Shown here piece by piece: positions 34,748 to 42,797 of a DNA stretch of 64,000 nucleotides (positions are counted from its first letter, which is position 1; every line of letters begins with the position of its first letter). The stretch lies in contig CALUXG010000005.1 of NCBI GenBank assembly GCA_944324685.1, forward strand, positions 1 through 64,000, in the 5' to 3' direction. The stretch comes from an uncultured Elusimicrobiales bacterium (GTDB taxonomy: Bacteria > Elusimicrobiota > Elusimicrobia > Elusimicrobiales > Elusimicrobiaceae). The position numbers and the translations under genes were made by a program. The notes below the pieces were generated by a model. That model ran no database searches and was not told the DNA's origin. It was given only the letters and a program-made list of their open reading frames with translations.

Positions 34748-35272
34748 TTAGGAGCGCTTTTTAGGCGTTTTGTGTTTTTTGATGGGTGCGGGCGCGGCGT
34801 TTTGATAGGCTCTTCTTTCCGTGCCGTTGTCCGTGTAAATAATGCCGCAATAGACAAAACCGTTTTTTAGCAATGTTTTTTGCATGGGAATATTGTCGGC
34901 GTGTGTATCTATGCGCAAATCTGGCCACTGTTGCAGGCACCAACGGATGCAAAAAGAGGCAATGCCGCGGCCGTGTTGTACCACGGCCAAACGGTGTATA
35001 ACGGCGTATTTTTCTTCGCGCAGCCATTGGCCTTTTATTGCGGCATAGGTTGGATCATCGCCTATTTTGAAACAAAAAACGGCGGCAAGTTTGTATTGAT
35101 GTACACACAGCTATAAATTCCCTTCCATAATATCCCGCCGCAGGATTTCTTCGGAGGGATAACCGTTAATCCATTGCTTTCCGTTTCCGTTGGCGGACAT
35201 AAATTGTCTGGCCTGTTCATATACAGGCGTAATTTGCGGCAGATGCTTAAAAGAAGCTTTTTGTATGTGCAT
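34748..35272 (-). pseudogene. GNAT acetyltransferase interrupted by an amber codon
   Basis: 175 codons from ATG 35272. The frame reads continuously as a GNAT protein (EQARQFMSANGNGKQW..., HRLAVVQHGRGIASFCIRWC, THADNIPMQKTLLKNGFVY), with one in-frame TAG at 35113-35111 (codon 54), between MEGNL and LCVHQYKL. No frameshift is needed. TAG is a normal stop elsewhere here (gcvPA), so the gene is probably inactive, though the C-terminal acetyl-CoA region remains open. Confidence 0.75.
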
Positions 35273-35937
35273 ACGTATAGAAAAAATCGGTTATTTTCGG
35301 ACCAAGGCCATGAAAATGCGGATACGGTGCCAAGCAATTGGTTCGCTCTTATAGAAAACCCTATAAACATAAAAACCCCACTTGTGCGGGATTTTTATGT
35401 GGATACGGTGCTTTTGGTTTCTCTAGCACAATGCTACCATTTTTTTATTGAAGGGACAATAAATGTGCGGTGAATTGTTTTTTCTGTTAAACAGGGAATT
35501 TGCAAGTTTCGTGTCATTTGGTTGTTTTCTACAAACGAAATTTTCATCATTTGTCATGGTCCGTAAGTGCTAAAAGATACCAAAGTTTTTTGCCCACATC
35601 CGTTTTAAGAAGTGTACTGGTTCGGAAGCCATTTTTGAGAAATCTTTCGTTCAAAAATATGTTAAAAACTGGATAGTTTTGTGCCGGATATGCCGACGGT
35701 GTCTGTCTTAGCTATCTGTCTAGTGGAGAGCGGCCTTTTCTGTGTTTGAAATGGAAACAGAATTAAAAACGGAAGGTTTATATCTGTGCCGTCAAAAAGA
35801 CCGGCTGCGACTTACTGCGCTGAGTCTGCTACTTAAAGCTTCTGACGAAAAGTTTGTTATACCCAAACTGGTTAGTGACGCCGTTGCCGCAATTGATATG
35901 AAGTATTAGTTCCCACGCGAGAAGGCGCCCGAGATTT
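35273..35937. other. Gene-poor start of the accessory region
   Basis: A terminator-like element (ACATAAAAACCCC...GGGATTTTTATGT, 35367-35400) is present. A short open frame at 35751-35909 (52 codons, METELKTEGLYLC...) has no ribosome site and no family. A short hairpin TAGCA-CAA-TGCTA plus T7 at 35428-35450 resembles one at 41281-41310. Confidence 0.4.
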
Positions 35938-36339
35938 CTGCTGAATATAAAAAAAGAGTTATTTTGGCGTTTGGCGCATTTTCAAGACACGGCTCTGCGT
36001 TGGGAAAAAATGTTTGAACGAGGAGAAGTGTTAATTTATGCGGCTAAACCCACTTGCTGCACGGAGCAAGTATATCCCGGGCATACAAAGTTTTACGAGA
36101 AATTTGTGGCCTGATGAAAGCAGTACCATGAGGTGCGCTCTGTGGAACTGCCCGATATATGGGTGCGTGATTTTTTGCCGGTGCAAAATGTGCAAACACG
36201 GGAGCGGCATCAGCTGTTTTTTGACCCGCGCTATGCCAATTATACGGCTAAATTTACCGCAGCTATCAGGCAACAGGTGCGGGACGCTTTCTCGTACGCT
36301 GTATTTTGCTGGGTTTTTTACATCTTTGGCGCGACATAG
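35938..36339 (+). pseudogene. Agmatine deiminase-like remnant
   Basis: One reading frame, without a start codon, runs ALRWEKMFERGEVLIYAAK... through two adjacent TGA codons (36112-36117) into YHEVRSVELPDIWVRDFLPVQ and DPRYANYTAKF. The IWVRDFLPVQ motif resembles the agmatine/peptidylarginine deiminase family. The C-terminal catalytic half is missing. Identification is from motif memory only. Confidence 0.45.
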
Positions 36340-36396
36340 AGCTGTCGTTTGGGGGTGTTATCCTATAAGTAATCTAACGAAAAGGGAGAAATATTT

Positions 36397-38394
36397 ATGA
36401 ACTATACGCGCGAACAATATGAGACACTTTACTATCTAAACAAGCTGTTACCCCGCTTGAAAACCTTGAAAAATTTTGAGCGGGATTTGATACTGGCAGC
36501 TAAAAAAATAAAAGAAGACCTCGTGCCCGATTTGAAAAAAACGGATATTTTTGGAGATTGCCCCGAAAAACAAAAAATACTTTCGGAAATAGGGCAAGTA
36601 TTGGCTAAATATGGGAAGGGTTATCAAAAGATTCCGCCAACTGTGTCCCAAAAAAATGTTTCCTATCTGGTGCGTACCTTCCGATTAAATTCAGGGGAGA
36701 GTAGTATTGTATATTTTTTAAGTGCCATGCAAAATAATACACTCTTAAAGGGGTGTTTACAAAAATTTGATGCAGATTTGGAGTCGGAAGAAGATACGCT
36801 AACCACAATAGCGGGGTACCCTAGAGGCATGGGAAATTCCATTTTGAATGCGGAGGCCCCATTGATGCAGCTAGGCATCCTGTTCCGTACGCGCTATAGA
36901 ATGAATTTTCAGCTGAGTGATTGGGCGCACGGGTTTATCCATACCTTACACAGAAATGATGCGGCGCGCCATAAGGCCCTTGTCGGGGCGGCGTTATCAT
37001 CAAAAGATGGCCTGACCGCCAAAGACTTTGCCTATGTGGAAGCGGCCAGTTTAGCCATGCGTCTTATGAAACAGGCCAAGCATGGCAAAGGGTTTAACAT
37101 CCTTTTATATGGAACGCCGGGCACGGGGAAAAGCAGTTTTGCCCATGTGTTGGCCCAATCGGCCAAGCTGCACCTATATCCGGTGGGGGTTTGCAATAAT
37201 GGGGAAGATGAAAGGAACTACCGTTTGCAGCGGTTATACCGCAGGCAATTTTTGCTTAAAAAGGTGAAGAATTGTTGTCTTCTTTTTGACGAAGGGGAAG
37301 ATGTGTTTTCCAGTTCGCAAACGCGTGCCAGCAAAATTGAAATCAATAATCTGCTAGAAAATAACGAAGTCCCCGTTATTTGGACAACCAACAAAATACA
37401 CCGCATGGATCCGGCCTATATCAGGCGTTTTACTTTGGCTGTGTGTTTTGATAAACCGCCGGTAGAGGTGCGGCAAAAAATTTGGAATAAGTATCTGTCC
37501 GTCAACAAAATTGCTTGTACAAAAGATGATACGTTTGCGCTTGCCAAAAAGTACGAAGTTCCTCCGTCTATGATTGCCAGAGCGGCGCAGGCGGCCCGCA
37601 TGGCCAAAGGCGGGTTGGACACCGTAAAAGACCATTTGTCTTTTATGACACAGGCGCTCAACGGCGGGTGTAAACAGCCCGAAGAAAAGGAAACAAACCT
37701 CAAGTTTTATCCAGCTTTAATTCATGCGGATATGGATTTGCAGGTGTTGACTGCCCAATTAACCAGTTTGGGGCGGCTGAATTTTTCGCTTTGTTTATAT
37801 GGCGCAAGCGGAACGGGCAAATCGGCCTATGCGCGGTATTTGGCAGACAAACTGGGGTTAGATCTGCTGCACCGCAGGGCCTCGGACTTAATTAGCTGTT
37901 ATGTGGGGGAAACAGAACAAAATATTGCCAAAGCCTTTGCTCAGGCAAAAGATAATAAATCCATGCTTATTTTTGATGAAGCGGACAGTTTCTTGCGGGA
38001 CCGTTCCACAGCCACACGTTCGTGGGAAGTTTCTAGTGTGAATGAAATGCTTACTTGGATGGAGTCTCATCCATATCCGTTTATTTGCACGACGAATTTA
38101 ATGGAGTCGTTAGATCCCGCCAGTTTGCGGCGGTTTAGTTTTAAGGTTAAATACGACTTCTTGACCAAGCAGCAGGTAAAGGATGCCTTCGCTTACTTTT
38201 TTGGAATAAAAATTACACTGCCTGAAACAGCCGGACTGGATAAACTAACCCCGGGCGATTTTATGCTCGTAAAAAATAAGGCAGAAATTTTGGGAAAGAG
38301 CACGCAATGTAGCGCCATTAAAGAAATGTTGGAAACGGAACAAAAACTGAAACACAGTGCCTATGGAAACGGTATCGGTTTTCGTGTAAATTAA
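36397..38394 (+). CDS. Double AAA+ ATPase
   Basis: 665 aa. An N-terminal helical region (about 1-230) is followed by two AAA modules. Module 1: Walker A GTPGTGKSS (about 239), Walker B CLLFDEGEDVF, sensor WTTN, arginine RRF. Module 2: Walker A GASGTGKSA (about 468), Walker B SMLIFDEADSFL, sensor CTTN, RRF. Both look active, unlike many tandem AAA proteins. No protease or known partner domain. GGGAG ribosome site. It sits at the edge of the accessory region; a remodelling ATPase for an unknown client is the most that can be said. Confidence 0.85.
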   Translation: MNYTREQYETLYYLNKLLPRLKTLKNFERDLILAAKKIKEDLVPDLKKTDIFGDCPEKQKILSEIGQVLAKYGKGYQKIPPTVSQKNVSYLVRTFRLNSGESSIVYFLSAMQNNTLLKGCLQKFDADLESEEDTLTTIAGYPRGMGNSILNAEAPLMQLGILFRTRYRMNFQLSDWAHGFIHTLHRNDAARHKALVGAALSSKDGLTAKDFAYVEAASLAMRLMKQAKHGKGFNILLYGTPGTGKSSFAHVLAQSAKLHLYPVGVCNNGEDERNYRLQRLYRRQFLLKKVKNCCLLFDEGEDVFSSSQTRASKIEINNLLENNEVPVIWTTNKIHRMDPAYIRRFTLAVCFDKPPVEVRQKIWNKYLSVNKIACTKDDTFALAKKYEVPPSMIARAAQAARMAKGGLDTVKDHLSFMTQALNGGCKQPEEKETNLKFYPALIHADMDLQVLTAQLTSLGRLNFSLCLYGASGTGKSAYARYLADKLGLDLLHRRASDLISCYVGETEQNIAKAFAQAKDNKSMLIFDEADSFLRDRSTATRSWEVSSVNEMLTWMESHPYPFICTTNLMESLDPASLRRFSFKVKYDFLTKQQVKDAFAYFFGIKITLPETAGLDKLTPGDFMLVKNKAEILGKSTQCSAIKEMLETEQKLKHSAYGNGIGFRVN

Positions 38395-38510
38395 AGGAGA
38401 ACGCAGGCGATCACCGTGCAGTAGTTAACGCAGCGTTTTAAGCCTATTTTCAACAGAACGATGGACACTAAATAAGCTGGTGAATACGGTGTTAAAATAC
38501 CTTGTCAAAT

Positions 38511-38849
38511 ATGGTCAAAGCTTGTATTGATTTGCGGCGGGGAAGAGCTATGGTTTCTTTGGAGGTGCGAAAGGAGGAGCCTTATCTCTTTGGCGAATTA
38601 ATTTCATGTGGCAATTTGCCAAAAAGACGTCCTTTAAGCGGGGGGCAAGATAAAGATTTTTATGATTTGTTGCGTTTGGAAACAGAGATTTCCAGATGAG
38701 ACTTGGAGCATGGTTAGACGGAGGCAAAAGAATATCAAGCTCTTTCCGATGCGTTATCAATGGTAGAAAATTATCCCATTACTTGGCCTGCGGATGATAT
38801 TGTAGATTCTGCCAACATGCCGGCCGTATATATCAAAACAATCTCTTGA
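38511..38849 (+). pseudogene. Decayed unknown gene with two in-frame stops
   Basis: A single frame of 113 codons contains TGA at 38697 and TAG at 38715, both possibly former TGG codons, between ...RLETEISR and TEAKEYQALSDALSMVENY.... The unbroken frame after the stops suggests recent decay by point mutation. Family not recognised. Confidence 0.4.
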
Positions 38850-38982
38850 AGAGAATGGCAGTCTGATGAAGCGAGTATTCTATTGCAGTACGCTAAATAA
38901 GGCAAATGTTCTAAGGAAAAATTTTTGTTATTTTGATTTTAGACAGGTAGGGGAAACATTACAGAACTGGTATAAAAATGGG

Positions 38983-39011
38983 AAAAAGGGAGGGCTTTAC
39001 TCTCCCTTTTT
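38983..39011 (-). terminator. Terminator overlapping the 3' end of the zinc-ribbon gene
   Basis: Perfect 10-bp stem AAAAAGGGAG/CTCCCTTTTT with a 9-nt loop that contains the stop codon region of the minus-strand gene. Confidence 0.7.
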
Positions 39012-39917
39012 GCTCCCCTCTTGCGGCACGACACGGTACCGTGCGCGCGTGCCGTATGTACGTAAGAGTTGATAATAGTCTAAGGCGTCGTTTGTGGCTA
39101 TGAGTTCGTTGCAATTAAGACAATGAAACTTAATGACATGCCTGCCGGAAAGAGGTGAGGCAATGCACGAGTAGGGCCTAAGAGCAGTTTTTTTGCAGCG
39201 CGGGCAAATAGCTTTTGGAAAAGCAGTTTGGGGTGGTTCATAAGAGCCTAGCCAACAGATTCCGAGATGTATAGAGTATCTATTAACATTCTTCTTCTCA
39301 TCTTCTGCCAAAATACCGGAGTATAATTCCCCAAAGTGATAGGTTTTTCTAAATAATGAAATTAGTTTGAAACGTTTTTTATCCTGCTCAAGGGTAAGGG
39401 CCGCCGATAAATCTTTGGTATAAACAGCTTTACAGGAGGTTATAGCGTAATCTCGGCTGGACATATACCAACTCCAAAATTCAGGGGTAATGGCAGAAGC
39501 GTTTGCATAAGCGCGTTCCGCAACGAGCGATGTAGAAACGACAACCTGTATATGCTGCTTCATCAGAGATTTTAGAAATAAGGCCAATTTGTCTTGCTCG
39601 GTTTTATTAAGGTTTTGTAATTCTAACTCGGCAATTAGCACGCAAAATAAGTTTGGGTGCAAACGATGATAACTCATCAGCATCTCGTGTGGCCTAGCCC
39701 TAATAAAATCCAAGATGGCATCTTTTTGCAAGTATAAGATTTTCCGCCCTAGATGTTTTTCACTTAAATCATGATACAACTGCGCTAAAATCAGTCCTCC
39801 GGTAACTTCATCGCCATTGATGATAAAACTGTTATATTGCGGATCTGCGGGGTGTTCGATAATATGTTGCAAACAGGAATTTAAGTCTGGTTCATGCACT
39901 ACAAAGTTTGAGGTCAT
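38997..39917 (-). CDS. DnaA/Hda-like degenerate AAA protein with C-terminal zinc ribbon
   Basis: 306 aa. The order FIINGDEVTGGLILAQLYHDL, RKILYLQKDAILDFI, FCVLIAELELQNLNKTEQDKL, HIQVVVSTS follows the DnaA ATPase core, but the P-loop lacks GKT and Walker B lacks the DD pair, so ATP hydrolysis is unlikely. The C-terminus has ICPRCKKTA...HCLNCNEL, a four-Cys zinc ribbon that may bind nucleic acid. ATG at 39917 follows GGAG. A SAM riboswitch precedes it. The DnaA relation is inference from pattern. Confidence 0.6.
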   Translation of the reverse strand: MTSNFVVHEPDLNSCLQHIIEHPADPQYNSFIINGDEVTGGLILAQLYHDLSEKHLGRKILYLQKDAILDFIRARPHEMLMSYHRLHPNLFCVLIAELELQNLNKTEQDKLALFLKSLMKQHIQVVVSTSLVAERAYANASAITPEFWSWYMSSRDYAITSCKAVYTKDLSAALTLEQDKKRFKLISLFRKTYHFGELYSGILAEDEKKNVNRYSIHLGICWLGSYEPPQTAFPKAICPRCKKTALRPYSCIASPLSGRHVIKFHCLNCNELIATNDALDYYQLLRTYGTRARYRVVPQEGSKKGE

Positions 39918-39993
39918 ACAAATACTCCATAGGATAAATTTCACAGGAGTATAACAAGAAGAGCCATTGTAAAAACGGCTTTTTGAACAGGAG

Positions 39994-40080
39994 CCATCTT
40001 TCAAGCATTAGCACCTTGCATGGGCAGGTTGCTGTGTAGTCCTTGGGCTTGTCCCTCGTACACTCTCTATGGTAAAGATA
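39994..40080 (-). promoter_or_regulatory. SAM-I (S-box) riboswitch aptamer
   Basis: On the minus strand the conserved S-box series occurs in order: P1 ATCTTT (40079-40074), AGAGAG, GAGGGAC, GCCC, GCAACC, AAGGTGCTAAT, and P1' AAAGAT (40001-39996). P2 can form from GTGT/ACAC and GGG/CCC. Downstream GGCT (39995-39992) can pair with AGCC (39980-39977) before TTTTT (39975-39971), a terminator; AGCC can instead pair with a later GGCT (39965-39962). The next gene is the zinc-ribbon protein, not a methionine gene. Confidence 0.82.
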
Positions 40081-40097
40081 GTTTAGTAAAAGTAAAC

Positions 40098-40114
40098 GAC
40101 GACATATTGTCGTC
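40098..40114 (-). terminator. Hairpin after the 151-aa gene
   Basis: GACGACA-TAT-TGTCGTC is a perfect 7-bp stem directly after the stop of the minus-strand gene, with a T-rich sequence beyond it, separating it from the riboswitch. Confidence 0.55.
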
Positions 40115-40118
40115 CTTT

Positions 40119-40574
40119 TTATGGTTTATGGTTTTTGGCGGGGGCAAACATGAGGCCTATTTTGTCTAAGTCCTCAGTCCACGAATAATCCGGTATAAAA
40201 ATATCCTTGCAGTTGTCTTGTGTTTTGACTGTCTTATATAGCAAAGTGTGAAAAAACTGTTTTAAGTATTTTTCTGCTTTTTCATAGCATTCAGGGTGCT
40301 CTTGCGCTAGGGCTCCTAAGAAACTTATATCTTTTTGTTCGGTAAGGTATAAGTGTAAACAGTCAATATAGGATTTTTTTATTTTGTACTGAAATTCTGC
40401 CGGAAATCTAATCCCTTTTAGGCGTTGCCCGAAGTTTTTGCGAAAATAATCGGTAGTAATGAATCTCTTGGAAGAAATATATTTGAAGAGAAAAATTTCA
40501 AGGTCTTCTTGCTCTTGCTGTTTGTTTGACTCCCTTTTAGGCGTTGGTGCCATATAGTTTAAAATTATCTTCAT
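40119..40574 (-). CDS. Unknown small protein under the shared operator
   Basis: 151 aa, soluble, basic, mostly helical (EDLEIFLFKYISSKRFITTDYFRKNF). No family recognised. AAGGAAA ribosome site before ATG 40574. Its promoter carries the CGACA/TGTCG inverted repeat also found before the 47371 cassette and the TPR gene. Confidence 0.6.
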   Translation of the reverse strand: MKIILNYMAPTPKRESNKQQEQEDLEIFLFKYISSKRFITTDYFRKNFGQRLKGIRFPAEFQYKIKKSYIDCLHLYLTEQKDISFLGALAQEHPECYEKAEKYLKQFFHTLLYKTVKTQDNCKDIFIPDYSWTEDLDKIGLMFAPAKNHKP

Positions 40575-40605
40575 ACTTGTTTTCCTTGTGTCTGAAATTG
40601 GGATA

Positions 40606-40643
40606 TGTATAGTGTATTTAACTGGTCCGACAAGGTCTTGTCG
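40606..40643 (-). promoter_or_regulatory. Operator-promoter A (CGACAAG/CTTGTCG)
   Basis: Perfect palindrome CGACAAGACCTTGTCG (40643-40628). Its right half gives -35 TTGTCG (40633-40628), then 16 bp, then -10 TATACA (40611-40606). A repressor bound here would cover the -35 box. Confidence 0.65.
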
Positions 40644-40773
40644 CGTTGTTTTTGTATTCTGTAAAGAGGCAAAAACAATGCCGGAATATAAAACCGTTGA
40701 AATGTGGGAACGAAGTTAATTGATTTTATTAATCAAATTTACGAGCGTACGATGCAGTCCGGCGTTGGTGCAG

Positions 40774-41019
40774 TTACTTATATTTGTACAGACATTCCGG
40801 CAAAAAGTCAGTCCATTGAATTAACGGATAACTGTTATCTTTAACAAAAAGATGCGGAAAGTCCGCCAATAGATTGGGCAACCCTTTGCGTTCCAAATAT
40901 TCCTTAAAAGTTTTTTGAAAGTCCTTTTCTCCCGATTCATCCATATCAATTTTCAAATCAGCAACTTGATGTACTTGGTGCACGATAATTTTTTGCCTAA
41001 TAAATTTGTAAGCGGACAT
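40774..41019 (-). CDS. Small unknown protein
   Basis: 81 aa (MSAYKFIRQKIIVHQVHQV...). No motif or clear ribosome site; called only because the frame is open and its composition is protein-like. May be a fragment. Confidence 0.35.
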   Translation of the reverse strand: MSAYKFIRQKIIVHQVHQVADLKIDMDESGEKDFQKTFKEYLERKGLPNLLADFPHLFVKDNSYPLIQWTDFLPECLYKYK

Positions 41020-41200
41020 GTTCCCGCTGGTACCGGAATAGCGACAGAAATAAATCTAAATTCCCATCTTTTTGCGTTTTTAAACCGTTGGTCCCTCATT
41101 CGTCAATAAAAGCTTTAATAGTATTCATAAGATATCCTAAATAATCAATAAATACCTTGATTCACAAAACTGGCCAAAAACAGCGCGCTTAAAGTGGCGC

Positions 41201-41270
41201 ATAAAAATCCCCGTCGGGAGTTAACCCAAACGGGGATATATGCTTAAAATCAAAAACTAAAATGCGGAGT
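41201..41270. repeat. Left imperfect direct repeat of the tRNA-Asp 3' flank
   Basis: About 70 bp matching 54235-54306, with an 18-bp identical core ATCCCCGTCGGGAGTTAA, the same terminator stem, AAACTAAAAT and the last six bases of the tRNA acceptor stem (CGGAGT on the plus strand). It marks a probable former or present attachment site. Confidence 0.7.
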
Positions 41271-41349
41271 GTGTAGTTTTGCTAGCACTATGCTGATATT
41301 TTTTTACTAAACAAGCTGGAAACAGGTAGAAATTGATGGTTTTTTCTTT

Positions 41350-41470
41350 CCAAAGCGGCAATAAAGCGGCTAAAAGGGCCACTTTTTTGTTTTTCCAAAG
41401 TGGTGACAAAGTGGCGAGAATTGATACTTTGCAAAGCGACGATAAAGCGAGGAAAAATACTTTCAAACAG
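41350..41470. repeat. Three imperfect direct repeats
   Basis: Units starting at 41350, 41395 and 41431 share the pattern CAAAGYGRYRAYAAAGYGRSNARAA followed by ACTTT. Spacing 45 and 36 bp. They could be protein-binding iterons or remnants. Confidence 0.6.
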
Positions 41471-41622
41471 GCAAGAATTAGCAACTTTATTCTCTGTCAA
41501 ACAGGGAAAATACAGGGAAATTATAAAAATATCCTTAAATATTAGGTGTTTATTGTAAAATTCCCCAATACAAGTACCCCAAATTCCCTAAAACTTGAAC
41601 AGGGAGCGAATAGGGAAAACAT

Positions 41623-42699
41623 TTATTTTTTAAGGGAATTATTCAACTTATACTTTCGGGCCTTTTTGGACGGGTCCGCTATCACTACAAATCCTTGCCG
41701 TACCCACTTTTGGAGTAACTGCCTAGCCGTCCGGCCTGCAAAGTGGAACAGTTCTTCCACTTCTTTGGCCGTAATAAATTCGTTCTTTTCAAATAAAGCT
41801 AACGCCTGTTTTTGTCTTCCATCCAATGCATTAATGGTTTTGCTTTGGTCCTTTTCGGCACTTTGTAATTGTAAATGCTTTTGCACGCTTTGGAACGAAT
41901 AAAGCATCCCGGACACAAAGAACTCAATCCAGCCCGTTATATCAGCTTCTGCCCGCCCCATATAATAGTTATGAGAGGGTCCTACCGCCAATGCATTATA
42001 GTAATCTTGGATGTGCTGATAATAATACTCTTCCAAATTGTAAATACCTTTAAGGTCATAACCACTTTGGTGTAGTAGCAACGTGGTCAAAATACGGGCA
42101 GTTCTACCGTTGCCGTCATAATAAGGGTGTATAGTGACGAACTGGTAATGGGCAATAGCCGCTACCACTGGGATAGGCAAGGTATGGGTGCTTTCGTTAA
42201 TCCACTCCACCATTCCGGTCATTAGGGGACCAACATCTTTGGCTTCCGGGGGCATATAGATGATAATACCTGTTTGGGAATCTACTACCGAGTTTTGTTC
42301 CATTCGGTACGGTGTAGGAGTATTATTGCCAATAATTAGCCCATGTAAAGTTTGGATGTTCGTTTCGGTAACGGTATGCTTGTTGGCTAGTACTGCCACC
42401 TCATCCAAGGCCCGAAAATAGCCCTTTACTTCCTTTTCATCCCGCTCCCGGCCCTGAATAGCTTGCCCTTTTAACACTTCCCGGACTTCCCGCTCTGTTA
42501 AACGGTTTCCCTCAATTACGGTGGAATAGTGCGTGGTCACAATGCGGGAGGTTTCCTTAAGCCCGGCTAGGACTTTAGACGTTAATGGCATACCCTTGAC
42601 CTGCTCTTTGATTTGGTCTATCTGATAGAGTTTCTCTAAGAGAGATTGGGTAATTTGGTAGTTTGGATGAAATGTTATTGGCATATTATTGGCGCTCAT
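41623..42699 (-). CDS. Fic family AMP-transferase with N-terminal inhibitory helix and C-terminal winged helix
   Basis: 358 aa. Inhibitory motif STVIEGN near residue 60 (S/TxxxEG, class II), flap region, catalytic HPYYDGNGRTAR (about 197-208) with His, Asp and both Arg present, and a C-terminal winged-helix segment (FITAKEVEELFHFAGRTARQLLQKWVRQGF). Class II Fic proteins adenylylate target proteins when inhibition is relieved. ATG at 42699 chosen; MPITFHPN 15 bases later is an alternative. Its start lies inside an inverted repeat, so self-regulation by the winged helix is plausible. Confidence 0.9.
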   Translation of the reverse strand: MSANNMPITFHPNYQITQSLLEKLYQIDQIKEQVKGMPLTSKVLAGLKETSRIVTTHYSTVIEGNRLTEREVREVLKGQAIQGRERDEKEVKGYFRALDEVAVLANKHTVTETNIQTLHGLIIGNNTPTPYRMEQNSVVDSQTGIIIYMPPEAKDVGPLMTGMVEWINESTHTLPIPVVAAIAHYQFVTIHPYYDGNGRTARILTTLLLHQSGYDLKGIYNLEEYYYQHIQDYYNALAVGPSHNYYMGRAEADITGWIEFFVSGMLYSFQSVQKHLQLQSAEKDQSKTINALDGRQKQALALFEKNEFITAKEVEELFHFAGRTARQLLQKWVRQGFVVIADPSKKARKYKLNNSLKK

Positions 42700-42717
42700 A
42701 TATGCCAATATTATGCC
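42680..42717 (-). promoter_or_regulatory. Inverted repeat over the fic start
   Basis: 14-bp arms GGCATATTATTGGC and GCCAATATTATGCC (one mismatch) with a 10-bp centre that contains the fic ATG. Binding here would block the promoter and translation start. Confidence 0.6.
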
Positions 42718-42797
42718 ATTAAATATGTGGGGTTGTCAAGAGAAATGTGTGTCTTGGGAAAGATATTTTATTATATCTATTGATAGAATACCAGCTG

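Larger units (their letters stand above)
41020..41622. other. Non-coding left end of the recombinase island
   Basis: Contains the left copy of the tRNA-Asp flank (41201-41270), a hairpin TAGCAC-TA-TGCT plus T7 (about 41281-41300), and three imperfect direct repeats (41350-41470). Open frames over the repeats are low-complexity and are not called. Confidence 0.5.

Noticed and set aside
40678-40719. Plus-strand frame MPEYKTVEMWERS
   Set aside because: Ends after 13 codons; joining it to the next frame needs an unsupported frameshift, and a minus-strand frame overlaps it.
41333-41545. Open frames over the CAAAG repeats on both strands
   Set aside because: Low-complexity translations that only reflect the DNA repeat; no start signals.
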